A stretch of DNA of 64,000 nucleotides from Hydractinia symbiolongicarpus (lineage: Eukaryota; Cnidaria; Hydrozoa; Anthoathecata; Hydractiniidae): contig NC_079876.1 in NCBI RefSeq assembly GCF_029227915.1, forward strand, positions 2,234,001 to 2,298,000, written 5' to 3'. The translations under genes and the position numbers were made by a program. Each line of letters opens with the position of its first letter. Position 1 is the stretch's first letter. Below are positions 1 to 11,225 of the stretch, one piece after another. The notes under the pieces were generated by a model. The model was given only the letters and a program-made list of their open reading frames with translations. It searched no databases and was not told the origin of the DNA.

Positions 1-744
1 CACGTATAGTCGAATGTATACAAAGAAAGTACCCAGGGAGTAAACTCATTTTCCGAACGATTTTTTAAATTATTTTTTCACCACTAAAACGCATGAGACT
101 TGTAGTTTTCAAAAATGTTTTCATTTTTGATGAGACGCTGAATAAAAGCAGTTTAATCGCCGGCAAACGAAAACCTGCGATTTCCCTAAATCCCGGACTC
201 GGCCCGTATAGTCAAAAGTATACAAAGAAAGTACCCAGGGAGTAAACTCATTTCCAGAACGATTTTTTAAATTATTTTTTCACCACTAAAACGCATAAGA
301 CTTGTAGTTTTTAAAAATGTTTCCATTTTTGATGAGACGCTCAATAAAAGAAGTTTAATCGCCGGCAAACGAAATCCCGCGTTTTCCCGTAAATCCGGGG
401 CTTGGCCCGTATAGTCGAATGTATACAAAGAAAGTACCGAGGGAGTAAACTCATTTCCCGAACGATTTTTTAAATTATTTTTTCACCACTAAAACGCATG
501 AGACTTGTAGTTTTCAAAAATGTTTTCATTTTTGATGAGACGTTGAATAAAAGCAGTTTAATCGCCGGCAAACGAAAACTTGCGATTTCCCTAAATCCCG
601 GACTCGGCCCGTATAGTCAAAAGTATACAAAGAAAGTACCCAGGGAGTAAACTCATTTCCAGAACGATTTTTTAAATTATTTTTTCACCATTAAAACGCA
701 TGAGACTTGTAGTTTTTAAAAATGTTTTCATTTTTGATGAGACG

Positions 745-1960
745 CTGAATAAAAGAAGTTTAATTGCCGGCAAACGAAAACCCGCGATTTCTCGTAAATC
801 CTGAACTCGGTCCGTATAGTCAAAAGTATACAAAGAAAGTACCCAGGGAGTAAACTCATTTCCCGAACGATTTTTTAAATTATTTTTTCACCACTAAAAC
901 GCATGAGACTTGTAGTTTTCAAAAATGTTTTCATTTTTGATGAGACGTTGAATAAAAGCAGTTTAATCGCCGGCAAACGAAAACCTGCGATTTCCCTAAA
1001 TCCCGGACTCGGCCCGTATAGTCAAAAGAATACAAAGAAAGTACCCAGGGAGTAAACTCATTTCCAGAACGATTTTTTAAATTATTTTTTCACCACTAAA
1101 ACGCATGAGACTTGTAGTTTTTAAAAATGTTTTCATTTTTGATGAGACGCTGAATAAAAGAAGTTTAATCGCCGGCAAACGCAAACCCGCGATTTCCCGT
1201 AAATCCCGGGCTTGTCCCGTATAGTCAAAAGTATACAAAGAAAGTACCCAGGGAGTAAACTCATTTCCCGAACGATTTTTTAAATTATTTTTTCAACACT
1301 AAAACGCATGAGACTTGTAGTTTTCAAAAATCTTTTCATATTTGATGAGACGCTGAATAAAAGAAGTTTAATTGCCGGCAAACGAAAACCCGCGATTTCT
1401 CGTAAATCCTGAACTCGGTCCGTATAGTCAAAAGTATACAAAGAAAGTACCCAGGGAGTAAACTCATTTCCCGAACGATTTTTTAAATTATTTTTTCACC
1501 ACTAAAACGCATGAGACTTGTAGTTTTCAAAAATGTTTTCATTTTTGATGAGACGTTGAATAAAAGCAGTTTAATCGCCGGCAAACGAAAACCTGCGATT
1601 TCCCTAAATCCCGGACTCGGCCCGTATAGTCAAAAGAATACAAAGAAAGTACCCAGGGAGTAAACTCATTTCCAGAACGATTTTTTAAATTATTTTTGCA
1701 CCACTAAAACGCATGAGACTTGTAGTTTTTAAAAATGTTTTCATTTTTGAGAAGACGCTGAATAAAAGAAGTTTAATCGCCGGCGAACGCAAACCCACGA
1801 TTTCCCGTAAATCCCGGGCTTGGCCCGTATAGTCAAAAGTATACAAAGAAAGTACCCAGGGAGTAAACTCATTTCCCGAACGATTTTTTAAAATATTTTT
1901 TCAACACTAAAACGCATGAGACTTGTAGTTTTCAAAAATCTTTTCATATTTGATGAGACG
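745..1960. repeat. Tandem pair of 608-bp (3-monomer) higher-order units
   Basis: Two adjacent copies, about 745-1352 and 1353-1960, share linked private variants: ctcgtaaatcctgaactcgg (from 791 and 1399), the substitution caaaagaata at 1023 and 1631, and caacact plus aaatcttttcatattt near 1290-1345 and 1900-1950. Neighbouring monomers within one unit differ more than equivalent monomers 608 bp apart. That is the signature of a higher-order repeat, not simple monomer repetition. Edges are where the two copies stop matching and are approximate. Confidence 0.8.
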
Positions 1961-3203
1961 CTTAATGAAAGAGGTTTAATCGCCGGCAAACGAAAACCTG
2001 CGTTTTCCCGTAAAACCGGGGCTTGGCCCGTATAGTCGAATGTATACAAAGAAAGTACCGAGGGAGTAAACTCATTTCCTGAACGATTTTTTAAATTTTT
2101 TTTTCACCACTCATACGCATGAGACTTGTAGTTTTCAAAAATGTTTTCATTTTTGATGAGACGCCTAATAAAAGAGGTTTAATCGCCGGAAAACGAAAAC
2201 CCGCGATTTCCCGTAAATCCCGGGCTTGGCCCGTATAGTCGAATGTATACAAAGAAAGTACCCTGTGAGTAAACTCATTTCCAGAACGATTTTTTAAATT
2301 ATTTTTTCACCACTAAAACGCATGAGACTTGTAGTTTTTAAAAATGTTTTCATTTTTGATGAGACGCTGGATAAAAGAAGTTTAATCGCCGGCAAACGCA
2401 AACCCGCGATTTCCCGTAAATCCCGAGCTTGGCCCGTATAGTCAAAAGTATACAAAGAAAGTACCCAGGGAGTAAACTCATTTCCCGAACGATTTTTTAA
2501 ATTATTTTTTCACCACTAAAACGCATGAGACTTGTAGTTTTCAAAAATGTTTTCATTTTTGATGAGACGCTTAATGAAAGAGGTTTAATCGCCGGCAAAC
2601 GAAATTCCGCGTTTGCCCGTAAATCCGGGGCTTGGCCCGTATAGTCGAATGTATACAAAGAAAGTACCGAGGGAGTAAACTCATTTCCCGAACGATTTTT
2701 TAAATTTTTTTTTCACCACTAATACGCATGAGACATGTAGTTTTCAAAAATGTTTTCATTTTTGATGAGACGCTTAATGAAAGAGGTTTAATCGCCGGAA
2801 AACGAAAACCCGCGATTTCCCGTAAATCCCGGGCTTGGCCCGTATAGTCGAATGTATACAAAGAAAGTACCCTGTGAGTAAACTCATTTCCAGAACGATT
2901 TTTTAAATTATTTTTTCACCACTAAAACGCATAAGACTTGTAGTTTTTAAAAATGTTTTCATTTTTGATGAGACGCTGAATAAAAGAAGTTTAATCGCCG
3001 GCAAACGAAAACCTGCGATTTCCCTAAATCCCGGACTCGGCCCGTATAGTCAAAAGTATACAAAGAAAGTACCCAGGGAGTAAACTCATTTCCAGAACGA
3101 TTTTTTAAATTATTTTTTCACCACTAAAACGCATAAGACTTGTAGTTTTTAAAAATGTTTTCATTTTTGATGAGACGCTCAATAAAAGAAGTTTAATCGC
3201 CGA

Positions 3204-5225
3204 CAAACGAAAACCCGCGATTTCCCGTAAATCCCGGGCTTGGCCCGTATAGTCAAAAGTATACAAAGAAAGTACCCAGGGAGTAAACTCATTTCCCGAA
3301 CGATTTTTTATATTATTTTTTTACCACTAAACGCATGAGACTTGTAGTTTTCAAAAATATTTTCATATTTGATGGGACGCTGAATAAAAGACGTTTAATC
3401 GCCGGCAAACGAAAATCCGCGATTTCCCGTAAATCCCGAACTCGGTCCGTATAGTCAAAAGTATACAAAGAAAGTACCCAGGGAGTAAACTCATTTCCCG
3501 AACGATTTTTTAAATTATTTTTTCACCACTAAAACGCATGAGACTTGTAGTTTTCAAAAATGTTTTCATTTTTGATGAGACGCTGAATAAAAGAAGTTTA
3601 ATCGCCGGCAAACGAAAACCCGCGATTTCCCGTAAATCCCGACTTGGCCCGTATAGTCAAAAGTATACAAAGAAAGTACCCAGGGAGTAAACTCATTTCC
3701 CGAACGATTTTTTAAATTATTTTTTCACCACTAAAACGCATGAGACTTGTAGTTTTCAAAAATGTTTTCATTTTTGATGAGACGCTGAATAAAAGAAATT
3801 TAACCGCCGGCAAACGAAAACCCGCGATTTCCCGTAAATCCCGGGCTTGGCACGTATATCGAATGTATACAAAGAAAGTACCCTGTGAGTAAACTCATTT
3901 GCAGAACGATTTTTTAAATTATTTTTTGACCACTAAAGCCCATGAGACTTGTAGTTTTTAAAAATGTTTTCATTTTTGATGAGACGCTGAATAAAAGAAG
4001 TTTAATCGCCGGCAAACGAAAACCCGCGATTTCCCGTAAATCCCGGCTTGGCCCGTATAGTCAAAAGTATACAAAGAAAGTACCCAGGGAGTAAACTCAT
4101 TTTCCGAACGATTTTTTAAATTATTTTTTCACCAATAAAACGCATGAGACTTGTAGTTTTCAAAAATGTTTTCATTTTTCATGAGACGCTGAATAAAAGA
4201 AGTTTAATCGCCGGCAAACGAAAACCCGCGATTTCCCGTAAATCCCGGGCTTGGCCCGTATAGTCAAAAGTATACAAAGAAAGTACCCAGGGAGTAAACT
4301 CATTTCCCGAACGATTTTTTATATTATTTTTTTACCACTAAACGCATGAGACTTGTAGTTTTCAAAAATATTTTCATATTTGATGGGACGCTGAATAAAA
4401 GAAGTTTAATCGCCGGCAAACGAAAATCCGCGATTTCCCGTAAATCCCGAACTCGGTCCGTATAGTCAAAAGTATACAAAGAAAGTACCCAGGGAGTAAA
4501 CTCATTTCCCGAACGATTTTTTAAATTATTTTTTCACCACTAAAACGCATGAGACTTGTAGTTTTCAAAAATGTTTTCATTTTTGATGAGACGCTGAATA
4601 AAAGAAGTTTAAACGCCGGCAAACGAAAACCCGCGATTTCCCGTAAATCCCGACTTGGCCCGTATAGTCAAAAGTATACAAAGAAAGTACCCAGGGAGTA
4701 AACTCATTTCCCGAACGATTTTTTAAATTATTTTTTCACCACTAAAACGCATGAGACTTGTAGTTTTCAAAAATGTTTTCATTTTTGATGAGACGCTGAA
4801 TAAAAGAAATTTAATCGCCGGCAAACGAAAACCTGCGATTTCCCGTAAATCCCGGGCTTGGCACGTATATCGAATGTATACAAAGAAAGTACCCTGTGAG
4901 TAAACTCATTTCCAGAACGATTTTTTAAATTATTTTTTGACCACTAAAGCCCATGAGACTTGTAGTTTTTAAAAATGTTTTCATTTTTGATGAGACGCTG
5001 AATAAAAGAAGTTTAATCGCCGGCAAACGAAAACCCGCGATTTCCCGTAAATCCCGGCTTGGCCCGTATAGTCAAAAGTATACAAAGAAAGTACCCAGGG
5101 AGTAAACTCATTTTCCGAACGATTTTTTAAATTATTTTTTCACCAATAAAACGCATGAGACTTGTAGTTTTCAAAAATGTTTTCATTTTTGATGAGACGC
5201 TGAATAAAAGAAGTTTAATCGCCGG
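3204..5225. repeat. Tandem pair of 1011-bp (5-monomer) higher-order units
   Basis: Copies at about 3204-4214 and 4215-5225. Diagnostic variants recur at exactly 1011 bp: the variant monomer cgattttttatatt (3301 and 4312) with ccactaaacgc lacking one A and tgatgggacgc, and the deletion variant ttggcacgtatatc (3847 and 4858). Upstream of 3204 the copies diverge (gctcaataaaag with cgacaaacg versus gctgaataaaag with cggcaaacg), which sets the left edge. Confidence 0.85.
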
Positions 5226-5540
5226 CAAACAAAAACCCGCGATTTCCCGTAAATCCCGGGCTTGGCACGTATAGTCGAATGTATACAAAGAAAGTGCCCA
5301 GGGAGTAAACTCATTTTCCGAACGATTTTTTAAATTATTTTTTCACCAATAAAACGCATGAGACTTGTAGTTTTCAAAAATGTTTTCATTTTTGATGAGA
5401 CGCTGAATAAAAGCAGTTTAATCGCCGGCAAACGAAAACCCGCGATTTCCCTAAATCCCGGACTCGGCCCGTATAGTCAAAAGTATACAAAGAAAGTACC
5501 CAGGGAGTAAACTCATTTCCAGAACGATTTTTTAAATTAT

Positions 5541-8500
5541 GTTTTCACCACTAAAACGCATGAGACTTGTAGTTTTCAAAAATGTTTTTATTTTTGATGA
5601 GACGCTGAATAAAAGAAGTTTAATCGCCGGCAAACGAAAACCCGCGATTTCCCGTAAATCCCGGCTTGGCCCGTATAGTCAAAAGTATACAAAGAAAGCA
5701 CCCAGGGAGTAAACTCATTTCCCGAACGATTTTTTAAATTATTTTTTCACCACTAAAACGCATGAGACTTGTAGTTTTCAAAAATGTTTTCATTTTTGAT
5801 GAGACGCTGAATAAAAGCAGTTTAATCGCCGGCAAACGAAAACCCGCGATTTCCCTAAATCCCGGACTCGGCCCGTATAGTCAAAAGTATACAAAGAAAG
5901 TACCCAGGGAGTAAACTCATTTCCGGAACGATTTTTTAAATTATTTTTTCACCACTAAAACGCATGAGACTTGTAGTTTTTAAAAATGTTTTCATTTTTA
6001 ATGAGACGCTGAATAAAAGAAGTTTAATCGCCGGCAAACGAAAACCCGCGATTTCCCGTAAATCCCGGCTTGGCCCGTATAGTCAAAAGTATACAAAGAA
6101 AGCACCCAGGGAGTAAACTCAATTCCCGAACGATTTTTTAAATTATTTTTTCACCACTAAAACGCATAAGACTTGTAGTTTTTAAAAATGTTTTCATTTT
6201 TGATGAGACGCTGAATAAAAGAAGTTTAATCGCCGGCAAACGAAAACCCGCGATTTCCCTAAATCCCGGACTCGGCCCGTATAGTCAAAAGTATACAAAG
6301 AAAGTACCCAGGGAGTAAACTCATTTCCGGAACAATTTTTTAAATTATTTTTTCACCACTAAAACGCATGAGACTTGTAGTTTTTAAAAATGTTTTCATT
6401 TTTAATGAGACGCTGAATAAAAGAAGTTTAATCGCCGGCAAACGAAAACCCGCGATTTCCCGTAAATCCCGGCTTGGCCCGTATAGTCAAAAGTATACAA
6501 AGAAAGCACCCAGGGAGTAAACTCATTTCCCGAACGATTTTTTAAATTATTTTTTCACCACTAAAACGCATGAGACTTGTAGTTTTCAAAAATGTTTTCA
6601 TTTTTGATGAGACGTTGAATAAAAGCAGTTTATTCGCCGGCAAACGAAAACTTGCGATTTCCCTAAATCCCGGACTCGGCCCGTATAGTCAAAAGTATAC
6701 AAAGAAAGTACCCAGGGAGTAAACTCATTTCCAGAACGATTTTTTAAATTATTTTTTCACCACTAAAACGCATGAGACTTGTAGTTTTTAAAAATGTTTT
6801 CATTTTTGATGAGACGCTGAATAAAAGAAGTTTAATGGCCGGCAAACGAAAACCCGCGATTTCTCGTAAATCCTGAACTCGGTCCGTATAGTCAAAAGTA
6901 TACAAAGAAAGTACCCAGGGAGTAAACTCATTTCCCGAACGATTTTTTAAATTATTTTTTCACCACTAAAACGCATGAGACTTGTAGTTTTTAAAAATGT
7001 TTTCATTTTTGATGAGACGCTGAATAAAAGAAGTTTAATCGCCGGCAAACGCAAACCCGCGATTTCCCGTAAATCCCGGGCTTGGCCCGTATAGTCGAAT
7101 GTATACAAAGAAAGTACCCTGTGAGTAAACTCATTTCCAGAACGATTTTTTAAATTATTTTTTCACCACTAAAACGCATAAGACTTGTAGTTTTTAAAAA
7201 TGTTTTCATTTTTGATGAGACGCTGAATAAAAGAAGTTTAATTGCCGGCAAACGAAAACCCGCGATTTCCCGTAAATCCTGAACTCGGTCCGTATAGTCA
7301 AAAGTATACAAAGAAAGTACCCAGGGAGTAAACTCATTTCCCGAACGATTTTTTAAATTATTTTTTCACCACTAAAACGCATGAGACTTGTAGTTTTCAA
7401 AAATGTTTTCATTTTTGATGAGACGTTGAATAAAAGCAGTTTAATCGCCGGCAAACGAAAACCTGCGATTTCCCTAAATCCCGGACTCGGCCCGTATAGT
7501 CAAAAGAATACAAAGAAAGTACCCAGGGAGTAAACTCATTTCCAGAACGATTTTTTTAATTATTTTTTCACCACTAAAACGCATGAGACTTGTAGTTTTT
7601 AAAAATGTTTTCATTTTTGATGAGACGCTGAATAAAAGAAGTTTAATCGCCGGCAAACGCAAACCCGCGATTTCCCGTAAATCCCGAGCTTGGCCCGTAT
7701 AGTCAAAAGTATACAAAGAAAGTACCCAGGGAGTAAACTCATTTCCCGAACGATTTTTTAAATTATTTTTTCACCACTAAAACGCATGAGACTTGTAGTT
7801 TTCAAAAATGTTTTCATTTTTGATGAGACGCTTAATGAAAGAGGTTTAATCGCCGGCAAACGAAATCCCGCGTTTGCCCGTAAATCCGGGGCTTGGCCCG
7901 TATAGTCGAATGTATACAAAGAAAGTACCGAGGGAGTAAACTCATTTCCCGAACGATTTTTTAAATTTTTTTTTCACCACTAATACGCATGAGACATGTA
8001 GTTTTCAAAAATGTTTTCATTTTTGATGAGACGCTTAATGAAAGAGGTTTAATCGCCGGAAAACGAAAACCCGCGATTTCCCGTAAATCCCGGGCTTGGC
8101 CCGTATAGTCGAATGTATACAAAGAAAGTACCCTGTGAGTAAACTCATTTCCAGAACGATTTTTTAAATTATTTTTTCACCACTAAAACGCATAAGACTT
8201 GTAGTTTTTAAAAATGTTTTCATTTTTGATGAGACGCTGAATAAAAGAAGTTTAATCGCCGGCAAACGAAAACCTGCGATTTCCCTAAATCCCGGACTCG
8301 GCCCGTATAGTCAAAAGTATACAAAGAAAGTACCCAGGGAGTAAACTCATTTCCAGAACGATTTTTTAAATTATTTTTTCACCACTAAAACGCATGAGAC
8401 TTGTAGTTTTCAAAAATGTTTTTATTTTTGATGAGACGCTGAATAAAAGAAGTTTAATCGCCGGCAAACGAAAACCCGCGATTTCCCGTAAATCCCGGCT

Positions 8501-11225
8501 TGGCCCGTATAGTCAAAAGTATACAAAGAAAGCACCCAGGGAGTAAACTCATTTCCCGAACGATTTTTTAAATTATTTTTTCACCACTAAAACGCATGAG
8601 ACTTGTAGTTTTCAAAAATGTTTTCATTTTTGATGAGACGCTGAATAAAAGCAGTTTAATCGCCGGCAAACGAAAACCCGCGATTTCCCTAAATCCCGGA
8701 CTCGGCCCGTATAGTCAAAAGTATACAAAGAAAGTACCCAGGGAGTAAACTCATTTCCGGAACGATTTTTTAAATTATTTTTTCACCACTAAAACGCATG
8801 AGACTTGTAGTTTTTAAAAATGTTTTCATTTTTAATGAGACGCTGAATAAAAGAAGTTTAATCGCCGGCAAACGAAAACCCGCGATTTCCCGTAAATCCC
8901 GGCTTGGCCCGTATAGTCAAAAGTATACAAAGAAAGCACCCAGGGAGTAAACTCAATTCCCGAACGATTTTTTAAATTATTTTTTCACCACTAAAACGCA
9001 TAAGACTTGTAGTTTTTAAAAATGTTTTCATTTTTGATGAGACGCTGAATAAAAGAAGTTTAATCGCCGGCAAACGAAAACCCGCGATTTCCCTAAATCC
9101 CGGACTCGGCCCGTATAGTCAAAAGTATACAAAGAAAGTACCCAGGGAGTAAACTCATTTCCGGAACAATTTTTTAAATTATTTTTTCACCACTAAAACG
9201 CATGAGACTTGTAGTTTTTAAAAATGTTTTCATTTTTAATGAGACGCTGAATAAAAGAAGTTTAATCGCCGGCAAACGAAAACCCGCGATTTCCCGTAAA
9301 TCCCGGCTTGGCCCGTATAGTCAAAAGTATACAAAGAAAGCACCCAGGGAGTAAACTCATTTCCCGAACGATTTTTTAAATTATTTTTTCACCACTAAAA
9401 CGCATGAGACTTGTAGTTTTCAAAAATGTTTTCATTTTTGATGAGACGTTGAATAAAAGCAGTTTATTCGCCGGCAAACGAAAACTTGCGATTTCCCTAA
9501 ATCCCGGACTCGGCCCGTATAGTCAAAAGTATACAAAGAAAGTACCCAGGGAGTAAACTCATTTCCAGAACGATTTTTTAAATTATTTTTTCACCACTAA
9601 AACGCATGAGACTTGTAGTTTTTAAAAATGTTTTCATTTTTGATGAGACGCTGAATAAAAGAAGTTTAATGGCCGGCAAACGAAAACCCGCGATTTCTCG
9701 TAAATCCTGAACTCGGTCCGTATAGTCAAAAGTATACAAAGAAAGTACCCAGGGAGTAAACTCATTTCCCGAACGATTTTTTAAATTATTTTTTCACCAC
9801 TAAAACGCATGAGACTTGTAGTTTTTAAAAATGTTTTCATTTTTGATGAGACGCTGAATAAAAGAAGTTTAATCGCCGGCAAACGCAAACCCGCGATTTC
9901 CCGTAAATCCCGGGCTTGGCCCGTATAGTCGAATGTATACAAAGAAAGTACCCTGTGAGTAAACTCATTTCCAGAACGATTTTTTAAATTATTTTTTCAC
10001 CACTAAAACGCATAAGACTTGTAGTTTTTAAAAATGTTTTCATTTTTGATGAGACGCTGAATAAAAGAAGTTTAATTGCCGGCAAACGAAAACCCGCGAT
10101 TTCCCGTAAATCCTGAACTCGGTCCGTATAGTCAAAAGTATACAAAGAAAGTACCCAGGGAGTAAACTCATTTCCCGAACGATTTTTTAAATTATTTTTT
10201 CACCACTAAAACGCATGAGACTTGTAGTTTTCAAAAATGTTTTCATTTTTGATGAGACGTTGAATAAAAGCAGTTTAATCGCCGGCAAACGAAAACCTGC
10301 GATTTCCCTAAATCCCGGACTCGGCCCGTATAGTCAAAAGAATACAAAGAAAGTACCCAGGGAGTAAACTCATTTCCAGAACGATTTTTTTAATTATTTT
10401 TTCACCACTAAAACGCATGAGACTTGTAGTTTTTAAAAATGTTTTCATTTTTGATGAGACGCTGAATAAAAGAAGTTTAATCGCCGGCAAACGCAAACCC
10501 GCGATTTCCCGTAAATCCCGAGCTTGGCCCGTATAGTCAAAAGTATACAAAGAAAGTACCCAGGGAGTAAACTCATTTCCCGAACGATTTTTTAAATTAT
10601 TTTTTCACCACTAAAACGCATGAGACTTGTAGTTTTCAAAAATGTTTTCATTTTTGATGAGACGCTTAATGAAAGAGGTTTAATCGCCGGCAAACGAAAT
10701 CCCGCGTTTGCCCGTAAATCCAGGGCTTGGCCCGTATAGTCGAATGTATACAAAGAAAGTACCGAGGGAGTAAACTCATTTCCCGAACGATTTTTTAAAT
10801 TTTTTTTTCACCACTAATACGCATGAGACATGTAGTTTTCAAAAATGTTTTCATTTTTGATGAGACGCTTAATGAAAGAGGTTTAATCGCCGGAAAACGA
10901 AAACCCGCGATTTCCCGTAAATCCCGGGCTTGGCCCGTATAGTCGAATGTATACAAAGAAAGTACCCTGTGAGTAAACTCATTTCCAGAACGATTTTTTA
11001 AATTATTTTTTCACCACTAAAACGCATAAGACTTGTAGTTTTTAAAAATGTTTTCATTTTTGATGAGACGCTGAATAAAAGAAGTTTAATCGCCGGCAAA
11101 CGAAAACCTGCGATTTCCCTAAATCCCGGACTCGGCCCGTATAGTCAAAAGTATACAAAGAAAGTACCCAGGGAGTAAACTCATTTCCAGAACGATTTTT
11201 TAAATTATTTTTTCACCACTAAAAC
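5541..11225. repeat. Tandem duplication of a 2834-bp (14-monomer) block
   Basis: Copy one is about 5541-8374 and copy two about 8375-11225, offset 2834 bp. Rare variants recur at this offset: agcacccagg, ttaatggccgg, caaaagaata (7501 and 10335), the seven-T run followed by aattattt in gatttttttaatt, and tcccgagcttgg (7682 and 10516). One difference is ccgggg near 7887 versus ccaggg near 10721. The match fails to the left of 5541 (gttttcacc versus ttttttcacc) and after 8391/11225 (gcatgag versus gcataag). Near-identity over 2.8 kb implies a recent amplification. Confidence 0.88.

Noticed and set aside
129-175. Hammerhead-ribozyme-like pattern: tgatgag followed about 35 bases later by cgaaa in each monomer
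   Set aside because: The base before TGATGA is T, not the required C, and bases flanking the intervening segment do not pair into stem II. Core letters alone occur easily by chance.
1-405. Search for a CENP-B box (TTCG-N4-A-N2-CGGG) in the monomer on both strands
   Set aside because: TTCG occurrences on the minus strand are not followed by A and CGGG at the required spacing. No acceptable match was found.
7474-7716. 80-codon frame on the minus strand, repeated identically at 10308-10550, with relatives at 58762-59004 and 23813-24007
   Set aside because: It is satellite sequence read in one frame. It recurs because the monomer recurs, the exact copy reflects the 2834-bp duplication, and there are no protein features.
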